This document shows, piece by piece, positions 17,612 through 26,238 of a DNA stretch of 64,000 nucleotides. The stretch is taken from NCBI RefSeq assembly GCF_024171645.1, contig NZ_JALKAC010000006.1, positions 248,001-312,000 of the forward strand. The letters are read 5' to 3'. The stretch is from Flavobacterium sp. HSC-32F16 (GTDB lineage: Bacteria; Bacteroidota; Bacteroidia; Flavobacteriales; Flavobacteriaceae). A program made the translations under genes and the position numbers. Position 1 is the first letter of the stretch, and each line of letters begins with the position of its first letter. The notes under the pieces were generated by a model. The model saw only the letters and a program-made list of their open reading frames with translations, had not been told where the DNA came from and searched no databases.

Positions 17612-18586
17612 ATGTCTATATTTGATAAAAGAGTCAATTATAAACCTTTCGAATACCCAGAGGTTTTGCAATTTACAGAAGCGATAAATAAAGCGTATTG
17701 GGTTCATACAGAAGTTGATTTTACTGCTGATACTCAGGATTTTCATGCTCATTTAACAACAGCAGAAAAAACTGCAGTAAAGAACAGTCTGCTGGCAATT
17801 GCACAAATTGAGGTAGCCGTAAAAAGTTTTTGGGGGAACATTTATGAGCATTTTCCAAAACCGGAATTTAATGGTTTAGGAAGCACTTTTGCAGAGTGTG
17901 AATTTAGACATTCTGAAGCGTATTCACGTCTTCTTGAAGTTTTGGGATATAATGATGAATTTGAAAAACTTTTAGACGTACCGGTTATCCGCAGACGAGT
18001 AGATTATCTTTCTAATGTACTGAAAGATACTAAATCTCAGGATAACAGAAAATATATGGTTTCGCTGATCTTGTTTAGTATTCTTATTGAAAACGTTTCG
18101 CTTTTCAGCCAGTTTGCTATTTTGCTTTCATTTACTAGGTTTAAAGGTTATATGAAAAATGTGAGCAACATTATCGCCTGGACTTCAATCGATGAGCAGA
18201 TTCATGCAAATGGAGGAATCTATATTATCAATAAAATCAGAGAAGAATTCCCGGATTATTTTGATGAAGAAACTTTGGCTTTGGTGAGAGAAACAGTTAA
18301 AGATTCTATTGCAGTCGAATCAGACATATTAGACTGGATATTTGAAGAAGGTGAAATTGAAAGTATTAAAAAAGGTGATTTAGTGAATTTTATGAAATTC
18401 AGAATTGACGAAAGCCTGAAACAAATTGGAATTCCAACAATATTCAACGTTAATATTGAAGACTACAAAGCTCTGGCTTGGTTTGAAGAAGAAGTTTTTG
18501 CCAACAGTCTGGATGATTTCTTTGCAAAACGTCCTGTAGAATATACGAAACACGATAAAAGCATCACGGCAAACGACCTTTTCTAA
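17612..18586 (+). CDS. nrdB: Ribonucleoside-diphosphate reductase, small (radical) subunit
   Basis: 324 residues. Metal ligands expected of class I beta subunits are visible: Glu67 (AQIEVAVKSFW), Glu97 and His100 (FAECEFRHSEAY), Glu160 (ILIENVSLF), Glu195 and His198 (SIDEQIHANGG). The first ligand is Glu where E. coli has Asp. Tyr104 lies at the radical-tyrosine position. The size and the very short partner subunit match the Flavobacterium johnsoniae enzyme described as class Id (dimanganese, superoxide-activated); this subclass assignment is by resemblance from memory. It supplies the oxidising cofactor for reduction of ribonucleoside diphosphates. nrdA follows 12 bases later. Confidence 0.95.
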   Translation: MSIFDKRVNYKPFEYPEVLQFTEAINKAYWVHTEVDFTADTQDFHAHLTTAEKTAVKNSLLAIAQIEVAVKSFWGNIYEHFPKPEFNGLGSTFAECEFRHSEAYSRLLEVLGYNDEFEKLLDVPVIRRRVDYLSNVLKDTKSQDNRKYMVSLILFSILIENVSLFSQFAILLSFTRFKGYMKNVSNIIAWTSIDEQIHANGGIYIINKIREEFPDYFDEETLALVRETVKDSIAVESDILDWIFEEGEIESIKKGDLVNFMKFRIDESLKQIGIPTIFNVNIEDYKALAWFEEEVFANSLDDFFAKRPVEYTKHDKSITANDLF

Positions 18587-18598
18587 AAGCAAAATAAT

Positions 18599-20296
18599 AT
18601 GAATACAATAGATACAAATGAAGTAAATAGTCTTCCACAAAATGAAGCAGGAACTAAAATGTGGTGGAAGAACTCTGAAAGTGAACAAATTTTAAATCGT
18701 GGTTATCTTTTAAAAGGTGAAACTGTTGAAGGTGCAATTGACAGAATCTGTACCGCTGCAGCTAAAAGATTATACAAACCAGAATTAAAAGAATCTTTTG
18801 TAGAAATGATCGAACGCGGCTGGATGAGTATCAGTTCGCCGGTTTGGGCTAATATGGGAACTGAAAGAGGTTTGCCTATTTCTTGTTTCAACGTACACGT
18901 TCCGGACAAAATTGAAGGAATTACACATAAATTAGGTGAAGTGATCATGCAGACTAAAATAGGAGGTGGTACATCAGGCTATTTTGGAGAACTGCGTGAA
19001 CGCGGAAGTGCTGTAACCGATAACGGAAAAAGCAGCGGAGCCGTAAGTTTTATGAAGCTTTTTGATACGGCTATGGATACAATTTCGCAAGGCGGTGTGC
19101 GTCGAGGCGCATTTGCGGCATATTTAGATGTTGATCATCCTGATATTGAGGAGTTTTTGAAAATTAAAAGTATTGGAAACCCAATTCAGAATTTGTTTAC
19201 CGGAATTTGTGTTCCTGATTACTGGATGCAGGAAATGATTGACGGCGATAATGATAAAAGACAAATCTGGGCAAAGGTTTTAGAAAGCCGTCAGCAGAAA
19301 GGGCTGCCTTATATCTTTTTCAGCGATAACGTAAATAAAAACAAACCACAGGTTTATAAAGATCAAAACCTGAGAATCAATGCTAGTAATTTATGCAGTG
19401 AGATTATGCTTCCGTCAACTCATGACGAATCATTTATCTGCTGTTTATCATCAATGAATCTTGAGCTTTATGAAGAATGGAAAGATACAGAAGCAGTAAA
19501 ACTGGCTATCTTTTTCCTTGATGCCGTATTACAGGAATTTATTGAAAAAACCGAAGGGAACTATTACCTTTCTGCAGCAAATAAATTTGCTAAAAGACAC
19601 CGTGCTTTAGGTTTAGGGGTTTTAGGATGGCATTCTTATCTGCAAAAAAATATGATTCCGTTTGAAGGAATGGAAGCTAAAATGAAAACAACAGAAATTT
19701 TCAAACATATAAGCGACAAAGCGGATAAAGCAAGTCAGGAATTGGCTAGAATTTATGGTGAACCGGAATTGTTAAAAGGTTATGGAAGACGTAATACTAC
19801 TACTATGGCTATTGCTCCAACGACTTCATCTTCGGCAATTTTAGGGCAGACTTCTCCGGGAATTGAACCTTTTAGCAGTAACTATTACAAAGCTGGTTTA
19901 AGCAAAGGTAATTTCATGCGTAAGAACAAATACCTGAAAAAATTACTTGAAGAAAAAGGTCTGGATAATGAAGAAGTCTGGAGAGAAATTATGCTAAACG
20001 GAGGAAGTGTTCAGCATATGTCACAGCTTTCTCAAAATGAAAAAGATGTTTTTAAAACGTTTAAAGAAATCAGCCAGTTAGAAATTGTACAGCAGGCAGG
20101 AATTCGTCAGAAATTTGTAGATCAAGGACAAAGTTTAAATCTTAATATTCCGGCTGAATTAGCGATTAAAGATGTAAACCGCTTAATGATCGAAGCCTGG
20201 CAGCAAGGAGTTAAAAGTTTGTACTACCAGAGAAGCCAGAGTGTTTCTAAAGAATTGGTGACAAGTCTTGTTTCTTGCAGCAGCTGTGAATCATAA
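18599..20296 (+). CDS. nrdA: Ribonucleoside-diphosphate reductase, large (catalytic) subunit, minimal form
   Basis: 565 residues, much shorter than the roughly 760-residue E. coli NrdA; no N-terminal ATP-cone is present, so overall activity control by dATP through that domain is absent. Active-site segment NASNLCSEIMLPS carries the Asn-Cys-Glu triad, with partner cysteines PISCFNVHV near residue 100 and CCLSSMNL. The C-terminal tail ends SCSSCES, whose Cys560 and Cys563 are the thioredoxin-reducible pair. Matches the minimal class Id alpha subunit known from F. johnsoniae. Forms an operon with nrdB and ends at a strong terminator. Confidence 0.95.
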   Translation: MNTIDTNEVNSLPQNEAGTKMWWKNSESEQILNRGYLLKGETVEGAIDRICTAAAKRLYKPELKESFVEMIERGWMSISSPVWANMGTERGLPISCFNVHVPDKIEGITHKLGEVIMQTKIGGGTSGYFGELRERGSAVTDNGKSSGAVSFMKLFDTAMDTISQGGVRRGAFAAYLDVDHPDIEEFLKIKSIGNPIQNLFTGICVPDYWMQEMIDGDNDKRQIWAKVLESRQQKGLPYIFFSDNVNKNKPQVYKDQNLRINASNLCSEIMLPSTHDESFICCLSSMNLELYEEWKDTEAVKLAIFFLDAVLQEFIEKTEGNYYLSAANKFAKRHRALGLGVLGWHSYLQKNMIPFEGMEAKMKTTEIFKHISDKADKASQELARIYGEPELLKGYGRRNTTTMAIAPTTSSSAILGQTSPGIEPFSSNYYKAGLSKGNFMRKNKYLKKLLEEKGLDNEEVWREIMLNGGSVQHMSQLSQNEKDVFKTFKEISQLEIVQQAGIRQKFVDQGQSLNLNIPAELAIKDVNRLMIEAWQQGVKSLYYQRSQSVSKELVTSLVSCSSCES

Positions 20297-20302
20297 AAAA
20301 TC

Positions 20303-20335
20303 AAAAGCCGAATCAAATTTAGATTCGGCTTTTTT
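20303..20335 (+). terminator. Terminator of nrdBA
   Basis: Perfect 12-base stem AAAAGCCGAATC/GATTCGGCTTTT with a 7-base loop and T tail, starting 6 bases after the nrdA stop. Confidence 0.92.
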
Positions 20336-20430
20336 AATAGGTAATTGTGTAGATGTAGTAAAAAAAAGCACTTTTTGTTATGTCAACGAAGGAGTCTTTT
20401 CTACTGGCAACTCCGCAATGATTGTTCTTT

Positions 20431-20570
20431 TAAATATATAGAAACATAGTTTTTTAACGAAAAAAGAAAAACAAAAAAGAAACCAGTTTCTTCACACATA
20501 GTTATGCTTGTTAAAGCAAATGAAACACCTATTCTAAGTTTTAAAACTATGTTTCTATGTGTTTGAAAAA
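20431..20570. repeat. ATAGAAACATAG element, copy 1
   Basis: Terminal inverted arms TATAGAAACATAGTTTT (20437-20453) and AAAACTATGTTTCTATGTG (20543-20561) enclose about 90 bases. The interior shares words with the copy at 39764 in the same order (CCAGTTT, ACACA, TATG-TTGTTA, GCAA-TGAAAC). No ORF inside. It ends next to the stop of the crp-like gene at 20572, so it sits between the 3' ends of nrdA and that gene. Confidence 0.75.
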
Positions 20571-20571
20571 A

Positions 20572-21144
20572 CTAAACTTTAGACTTCAATCGGCTTAAAG
20601 TTTCCTGCGAAATGTTAATATACGAAGCTACAATTTTATTAGGAAGCCTTTTTACAATAGCCGGATTAATTTTTAGCAATTGATTATAACGTTCCAAAGC
20701 ATCCATGGTTGTAAACGACATTAAGCGATTGGCATTATTTACATACGCTTTTTCAAGATAATTACTGTAAAATTCCCTCCACTGCGGAATAATCTTCATC
20801 AAATGATTAAAATCCTCATGTGCAATCGAAAGCAGTTCTGATTTTTCAATCACCTGAATATTTTCTACAGAAGGCATTTTGGTTATAAAACTTACCAAAG
20901 CTGTTGCAAATTGATTTTCAAAAGCGATATATCGGGTAACGTCTTTTCCTTCTTCATTAATAAAAAAGATTCTGATACAGCCTTTTCCAATAAAAAATGT
21001 CTGCTGGCTGGTTTGTCCCTGTTCCAGCAGTAACTCATTTTTATTTTTCTTTAAAGGTTTGAAATAGGAGAGAATAGTATTTAGATCTTCATCTGAAACT
21101 TCAATGCTTTTTCTAATATAATTACCAAGCTGTTCGTATATCAT
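20572..21144 (-). CDS. Crp/Fnr family transcription regulator
   Basis: 190 residues: a cyclic-nucleotide-binding-like barrel (about 25-115, ELLLEQGQTSQQTFFIGKGCIRIFF, TRYIAFENQFATALVSF) and a short C-terminal helix-turn-helix (KIVASYINISQETLSRLKSK). There are no clustered N-terminal cysteines, so an oxygen-labile Fe-S cluster is unlikely. This size and sequence match the many Bacteroidota Crp-like regulators of unknown effector. It begins only 3 bases after the ribB stop on the same strand, so it is probably cotranscribed with ribB. Confidence 0.88.
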   Translation of the reverse strand: MIYEQLGNYIRKSIEVSDEDLNTILSYFKPLKKNKNELLLEQGQTSQQTFFIGKGCIRIFFINEEGKDVTRYIAFENQFATALVSFITKMPSVENIQVIEKSELLSIAHEDFNHLMKIIPQWREFYSNYLEKAYVNNANRLMSFTTMDALERYNQLLKINPAIVKRLPNKIVASYINISQETLSRLKSKV

Positions 21145-21147
21145 TTT

Positions 21148-21810
21148 TTAGTTATAATCTCGCACGAATTTACGGTAATAGACAATATCTTCGATAGATA
21201 AAACTACTAAATCGTGCTCTTGTGCAAAGCTAATAATTTTGTCCAGTTTAGCCATGCTGCCATCTTCGTTCATTAATTCGCAAAGAACAGCTTCTGGCTG
21301 TAAACCGGCCAGTTTCATTAAATCGACACTTCCTTCGGTGTGGCCGTTTCTTTCCAGAACGCCGTTATCTTTCGCACGTAACGGAAAAATATGTCCGGGC
21401 CTTGCCAGATCTTCCGGTTTTGCATTTTGGGCAATTGCCGTTTTAATGGTGGTAATTCTGTCAGCTGCCGAAACTCCGGTTGTTACTCCATTTTTAGCTT
21501 CAATTGTAATGGTAAACGGCGTTTGAAAACTACTTGTATTTTCTTTTACCATATAAGGAAGTTCAAGCTGATCTGCTTTTTTATTTGGCAGACAAAGACA
21601 GACAATACCACTGCATTCTCGAATCATAATGGCCATATCTTGAACATTTATGTGCTGGGCAGAAAAAATCAAATCGCCTTCATTTTCACGGTTTTCATCA
21701 TCGGTTACAATAATTCCTTTCCCGTTTTTGAGTTGTTCGAGAGCATTTTCAACTCGTTCTTTGCTTGTAACTCCAAACTGCACTAACGGACTTAATTCTG
21801 TACTTATCAT
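21148..21810 (-). CDS. ribB: 3,4-dihydroxy-2-butanone-4-phosphate synthase (riboflavin biosynthesis)
   Basis: The 220-residue protein starts at the ATG at 21810; a longer frame exists but its extra 15 residues are not family-like. It converts ribulose 5-phosphate to the four-carbon unit of riboflavin. Hallmarks: DDENRENEGDLIFSAQ (metal and substrate-binding acidic loop), GVSAADR, ARPGHIFPLRA and GHTEGSVDLMKLAG. Only the RibB domain is present, with no fused GTP cyclohydrolase II (RibA) as in many bacteria, so ribA must be elsewhere. No FMN riboswitch motif is visible in the 190 bases upstream. A Crp-like gene follows. Confidence 0.95.
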   Translation of the reverse strand: MISTELSPLVQFGVTSKERVENALEQLKNGKGIIVTDDENRENEGDLIFSAQHINVQDMAIMIRECSGIVCLCLPNKKADQLELPYMVKENTSSFQTPFTITIEAKNGVTTGVSAADRITTIKTAIAQNAKPEDLARPGHIFPLRAKDNGVLERNGHTEGSVDLMKLAGLQPEAVLCELMNEDGSMAKLDKIISFAQEHDLVVLSIEDIVYYRKFVRDYN

Positions 21811-22002
21811 GGTATTGTATTTTGAAACTGTTTTTAAGAAATAAATTTGAAACAAATCTAAACTTGTCTTCGATGAAAAAGTTTGATGCAGGTCAATAAA
21901 TTGAGTATTCTTTTTTAGTGTTATTCTAATTTAATTATCATAAAATCTTAATTTAGCATCCAGAATTATAATCCCAAACAAATAAATACCCGCAGTTAAA
22001 AA

Positions 22003-23604
22003 ATGGAAAATATCACAGTAATTATAATGTTACTCTTTGGCGTAGCTTTTCTTAGTTTAGTAAGTAAAAGATATAATTTTCCAATTCCTATTGTATTGGT
22101 GCTATGCGGAGTAATTATCAGCGTGGTGCCGGGGCTTCCGGTTATTGCGTTGAGTCCAGAAGTTGTTTTTATCATTTTCCTTCCGCCTCTTTTGTACCAT
22201 GCAGCGTGGCATACAAGCTGGTCTGATTTTAAACAAACGATCCGCCCGATAACTTTAGCCGCCATTGGTTTGGTTTTTTTTACTACAGGATTAGTTGCTA
22301 TTGTGGCGCACTGGCTTATAGATGATATTTCCTGGCCGTTAGCTTTTTTACTGGGTGCTATTGTATCGCCTCCAGATGCAGTTTCGGCAACAGCGATCAC
22401 AAAAGGTTTAGGTTTGCATCCAAGATTAATTGCAATTTTGGAAGGAGAAAGTCTGGTAAATGATGCCAGTGGTCTTGTAGCGTACAAATATGCTTTAACA
22501 GCCATTACAGCAGGAAATTTCGTTTTATGGCAGGCTGGACTAAACTTTGTTTTAATGTCGGTTTTGGGTATTGCAGTAGGTCTGGCCGTTGGTTTTATAA
22601 TGTACTATATCCATAAAAGATTTGTTTGCGATGATATTATCGAGGTGACACTTACCTTATTGACACCATTTGCATCGTATTTAATTGCTGAACATTTTCA
22701 TGGCTCAGGAGTTTTGGCGGTAGTAGCAACGGGTCTTTTTTTAGCCGCAAGAACCGGCGCTATTTTTTCTCATGAAAGTAGAATCATGACCAATACGATA
22801 TGGGATGTTTTAAACAACATTCTCAACGGATTAATTTTTATTTTAATTGGGCTTCAATTACGCCAAATTATAGAAGGGATAAGCAATTACTCAGGAAATT
22901 CTTTATTTATTTGGGGATCAGTAATCAGCATTGTAGTAATAGTGGTTCGTTTTCTATGGGTAATTCCTGCTACAGTGATTCCAAGAATGTTAAGCAAGAG
23001 AATTCGTGAAAAAGAAGAATTTGATTATCGAAATATGATCGTTTTTGGATGGTCAGGAATGCGCGGTGTGGTTTCTATGGCGGCAGCTTTGGCACTTCCG
23101 TTAATGCTGAACAAAACAGAAGAATTTCCGCTTCGTAATTTGATTATCTATTTGGTTTTTTGTGTGATACTTTCTACTTTAGTTATTCAGGGACTTACGC
23201 TTCCGTGGGTAATTAAAAAACTGAAAATTCAGCGTTATTCTATTTTGGCCGAAGAGTATGATATTCGAAATAAAATAGTTTCGGAAACAATCACTCATAT
23301 CGAAGATAATTTTTCGTTGTTAGATGATGAATTACTGCACAACATTAAAAGCAAATATGAAGTAAAATTTAATCGTCTTCAAAAAACAGAACTTCCTGCC
23401 AACTTTTTTGGAAACGGAAAAGTATTGGGCGGACAAATTTTTAATGAGTTTACCAAAGTTCAAATTGATCTTTTGAATGTAGAACGCGGTAAACTGGAAA
23501 GCATGCATAAAAAAGGTTCTGTAAACGAAGAAATTTTCAGAAAAATAGAAAAAGAACTCGATCTTGAAGAAACAAGACTTTGGATGGAAATGTACGAAGA
23601 ATAA
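22003..23604 (+). CDS. Na+/H+ antiporter, CPA1/NhaP family
   Basis: 533 residues with about 12 membrane helices in the first 400 (starting ITVIIMLLFGVAFLSLV), then a roughly 120-residue cytoplasmic tail. The signature motifs of the family are present: SPPDAVSATAI and GESLVNDASGLVAYK, which carry the ion-exchanging Asp residues, and FGWSGMRGVVSMAAALALP. It exchanges cytoplasmic Na+ (or K+) for protons and controls pH and salt. Transcribed divergently from ribB with its own promoter region of about 190 bases. Confidence 0.93.
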   Translation: MENITVIIMLLFGVAFLSLVSKRYNFPIPIVLVLCGVIISVVPGLPVIALSPEVVFIIFLPPLLYHAAWHTSWSDFKQTIRPITLAAIGLVFFTTGLVAIVAHWLIDDISWPLAFLLGAIVSPPDAVSATAITKGLGLHPRLIAILEGESLVNDASGLVAYKYALTAITAGNFVLWQAGLNFVLMSVLGIAVGLAVGFIMYYIHKRFVCDDIIEVTLTLLTPFASYLIAEHFHGSGVLAVVATGLFLAARTGAIFSHESRIMTNTIWDVLNNILNGLIFILIGLQLRQIIEGISNYSGNSLFIWGSVISIVVIVVRFLWVIPATVIPRMLSKRIREKEEFDYRNMIVFGWSGMRGVVSMAAALALPLMLNKTEEFPLRNLIIYLVFCVILSTLVIQGLTLPWVIKKLKIQRYSILAEEYDIRNKIVSETITHIEDNFSLLDDELLHNIKSKYEVKFNRLQKTELPANFFGNGKVLGGQIFNEFTKVQIDLLNVERGKLESMHKKGSVNEEIFRKIEKELDLEETRLWMEMYEE

Positions 23605-23711
23605 TATTTCTTCGATTTTTATAAATGATAGCTGTAATTATGTAATAGTGTTGATAAACAGTTTGTTAAATTTGAAATATTAAGTTGAATACAAACAGTA
23701 AAAATATAATT

Positions 23712-23915
23712 ATGAAAACGCTATTAAAAACCAAAATTGCATTATTGTTGATTCTCGTATCGGGATTGGCATTTTCGTGTAAGAAGAACGAAACAACAAT
23801 CGAGTCTCAGGATATAGATTCAACAGAAGCTATAATTGATACTGTAGGCCCGGATATAGATACTACGGCAACAGATACAGTTAGAACTATTACAACAGAC
23901 ACTATAAAAAAATAG
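23712..23915 (+). CDS. Small lipoprotein, 67 aa
   Basis: The start at 23712 gives a lipoprotein signal MKTLLKTKIALLLILVSGLAFSCKKN with Cys at residue 23. The mature 45 residues are a low-complexity Thr/Asp/Ile tail (DTVGPDIDTTATDTV), probably disordered. I know no function. It lies 107 bases after the antiporter and before a strong terminator, so it may be the last gene of that unit or have its own promoter. Confidence 0.65.
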   Translation: MKTLLKTKIALLLILVSGLAFSCKKNETTIESQDIDSTEAIIDTVGPDIDTTATDTVRTITTDTIKK

Positions 23916-23937
23916 AGTGTAATACATTTAGAATAGA

Positions 23938-23969
23938 AACCTGCAGTGCGTAATCACTGCAGGTTTTTT
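23938..23969 (+). terminator. Rho-independent terminator
   Basis: Stem AACCTGCAGTG/CACTGCAGGTT with 6-base loop and T tail, 22 bases after the small lipoprotein stop. Confidence 0.9.
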
Positions 23970-24292
23970 GTTTTACGCTCTGTTAAGATTTAAAATATCA
24001 AATTACACCGAAACAATATGTTGAGTTTTTTAAACCTGAAGATCAAATTTTACGTATAAATTAATAAAAGAACATCTTAGTGTTAAAAAAAGACCTGATT
24101 TTCGGGTAAGATTTGTACTAATATTGTTTTTTTAATATAAATTAAATCCTGTTTTTTTATCATATATAAAAAATGATTTCTAAATTTTGGTTGTTTTTAG
24201 GTATATTCGGAGAAATTTGATTGATATTTGAAGATAGTACAAATTTATCTAGCTTTGTTTTTTTGACCACTAATTAGTTTGTAGTTTATATT
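23970..24292. other. AT-rich leader of the sigma factor gene
   Basis: Together with the terminator this makes a 377-base gap. No gene is supported. Presumably holds the promoter of the ECF sigma gene; no motif could be assigned with confidence. Confidence 0.5.
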
Positions 24293-24856
24293 TTGGAAAT
24301 AAATATTGTTTTAGAAGAGCTCCAAAAACAAAATAAAACTGTTTATAAAAATGTCTTTGATCGTTTTTATAAAGAGCTGGTTATTTATGCCCATAATTTT
24401 CTGTTCGATCAACAGGCGAGTGAGGATGTGGTTCAGGAAGTATTTATTTCATTGTGGGAAAATGCAAAAAACATCGAAATTAAAAGCTCGCTAAAAGCTT
24501 ATTTGTTTGCCATGGTTCGCAATCGATGCTTAAATTACCTTAAATCTATAAAAATTACAGACGATTTAAATTTAATAGATTTGAATTCGATGCTTGTTCT
24601 GGAAGATGATTTGGATTTAATTTCGGAAGAAGAAAAAAACATTCTCTATAATCAGATATTAAAAATCATAGAGACGTTTCCTGAAAGTATGCAGCAGGTT
24701 TTTAAACTTAAATTTATTGAAAACTACAGTTACAATGAAATTGCCGATGAATTAGGCGTTTCTGTAAATACGGTAAAAACACAGCTTCAAAGAGCCAAAA
24801 CTAAAATCAGCCAGTCTTTGGTTGTAGTAATGGCTTTGTTATCTATACGTCTGTAA
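24293..24856 (+). CDS. ECF RNA polymerase sigma factor, FecI-like
   Basis: 187 residues. Region 2 (about 20-85) has FDRFYKELVIYAHNFL and SEDVVQEVFISLWENA; region 4 (about 120-175) has FPESMQQVFKLKFIENYSYNEIADELGVSVNTVKTQLQRAK, a standard sigma-70 region 4 helix-turn-helix. No ATG is available: an in-frame TAG lies 16 bases upstream, so translation must begin at TTG 24293 (or ATT 24290). It is followed by FecR and an STN-bearing SusC, the classical outer-membrane-to-cytoplasm signalling cascade, and should transcribe the downstream SusC/SusD operon when the substrate binds. Confidence 0.9.
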   Translation: MEINIVLEELQKQNKTVYKNVFDRFYKELVIYAHNFLFDQQASEDVVQEVFISLWENAKNIEIKSSLKAYLFAMVRNRCLNYLKSIKITDDLNLIDLNSMLVLEDDLDLISEEEKNILYNQILKIIETFPESMQQVFKLKFIENYSYNEIADELGVSVNTVKTQLQRAKTKISQSLVVVMALLSIRL

Positions 24857-24990
24857 GAAAAATATTTAGCTTTGTGTTAAATTTAATTTTTTCTTCATTT
24901 TTTCTTAAAGTTTTGTCACCCATTATTCTGTTCTGATTGTCTTAGTTATAAATTACATGATGTAATTGTTAATTTAAAGAGATTCTGCAA

Positions 24991-26118
24991 ATGGAATTTA
25001 AACTGATCATAAAGAAAATAAATGATACTCTTACCCCAGAAGAAGAATCAGTTTTTACTGTATGGTACAATGAGTCTGACGCAAACAGGGAATATTTTAA
25101 AAGAGTACAGAATAATTATCAAAGCGATATTAAGGAAATCAACCTTGATAATGCCTGGAAAATTATTGACAAAAATAGTACGCTGCAAAAAAGTAATAAA
25201 TCATACTACAAATATGCAATCGCTGCATCTGCAGCATTATTAATTGGTATTGCCTATTTCTCTCAAACAAAATCGACAATACATACTTTAGAGACCAAAA
25301 CTGAAAATGCGGTTGTAGAGAAAAATTCGGACGATATTATTCTAACACTTTCTGATGGTTCAAAAGTAGTTTTAAACGATAAGAAAAACGGAGTAGTAGC
25401 CAATCAGGAAAATGTTGTAATTACCAAAGATCAGGACGGACAAATTCGTTATGATGAAAACAGCAAAGACCATAAAGGAAAAGTAAGCTACAATACTTTG
25501 GTCACGCCAAATGGCAAGACATTTCAAATTGCATTACCAGACGGAACTAGTGTTTGGATGAACGCTGGGTCTTCATTAAAATATCCAACTTATTTTGAAG
25601 GAAACGATAGAACGGTGGTTTTAACCGGAGAAGCTTATTTTGAAGTTGCCCATAATGCAAAAATGCCTTTTAAAGTTTTCTCAAACGGACAGGAAGTTGA
25701 AGTATTAGGAACACATTTTAATGTGAGAGCGTATCAAAATGAACCGGTTTTTAAAACTACTTTGTTAGAAGGAAAAATTAAAATTACCGAAGGAGACAAT
25801 TCTTCTCTTGTAAAACCGGGTCAGCAGATTGTGGTTTCGCCGGATAAACATTCGATGAAAACAAAAGAGGTAAACGCTGAACTGGCAATAGCCTGGAAAA
25901 ACCGATTGTTTTACTTTGAGAATGCAAGATATGACGAAATCATGCGAGAAATCGAAAGATGGTATGATGTAGATGTTATTTATAAAGGAAAAATTCCGGA
26001 TGAGCGTTTTGAAGGCGCAATTCAAAAAGACTTAAAATTAAATCAAGTATTAAAAATGCTTGAAAGCAATGATATTCACTTTAAGATTTCAGGAAAGGAG
26101 GTGATTGTGACACAATAA
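24991..26118 (+). CDS. FecR-family anti-sigma factor
   Basis: 375 residues: cytoplasmic N-terminal anti-sigma part (1-75), one membrane helix (KYAIAASAALLIGIAYF, about 78-94), periplasmic FecR domain (about 170-275, LPDGTSVWMNAGSSLKYPTYF, VLTGEAYFEVAHN, VLGTHFNVRAY) and a C-terminal DUF4974 domain (about 305-375). It holds the upstream sigma factor inactive until the STN domain of the SusC transporter signals through the periplasm. It is 134 bases after the sigma gene. A strong hairpin lies between it and susC. Confidence 0.93.
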   Translation: MEFKLIIKKINDTLTPEEESVFTVWYNESDANREYFKRVQNNYQSDIKEINLDNAWKIIDKNSTLQKSNKSYYKYAIAASAALLIGIAYFSQTKSTIHTLETKTENAVVEKNSDDIILTLSDGSKVVLNDKKNGVVANQENVVITKDQDGQIRYDENSKDHKGKVSYNTLVTPNGKTFQIALPDGTSVWMNAGSSLKYPTYFEGNDRTVVLTGEAYFEVAHNAKMPFKVFSNGQEVEVLGTHFNVRAYQNEPVFKTTLLEGKIKITEGDNSSLVKPGQQIVVSPDKHSMKTKEVNAELAIAWKNRLFYFENARYDEIMREIERWYDVDVIYKGKIPDERFEGAIQKDLKLNQVLKMLESNDIHFKISGKEVIVTQ

Positions 26119-26139
26119 TAATGTGAAACAAGAACTTCG

Positions 26140-26176
26140 AAAAAAAATACCCAAAGCATTCCCGTGCTTTGGGTAT
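26140..26176. terminator. Stem-loop between fecR and susC (terminator-like on the minus strand)
   Basis: Perfect 12-base stem ATACCCAAAGCA/TGCTTTGGGTAT with loop TTCCCG. It is preceded by a run of A (26140-26147), so only the minus-strand transcript has a U tract; the plus strand continues GGACAG. On the plus-strand mRNA it may instead act as a processing or stability element separating regulator from transporter expression. Confidence 0.65.
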
Positions 26177-26238
26177 GGACAGCGTAGTTCTTATAAAATT
26201 TTTACCGATTCTATTATTAACAAGCCGATTCAAAAGTA

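Noticed and set aside
17603..17612. NrdR box at the nrdB start
   Set aside because: ACTATATATA only partly resembles an NrdR box, and no paired second box was seen.
21811..22002. FMN riboswitch before ribB
   Set aside because: The short AT-rich leader shows none of the conserved RFN-element motifs.
24293..24856. Treating the sigma gene as broken because it lacks ATG
   Set aside because: All sigma regions are intact in one frame and a TTG start is available right after the upstream stop.
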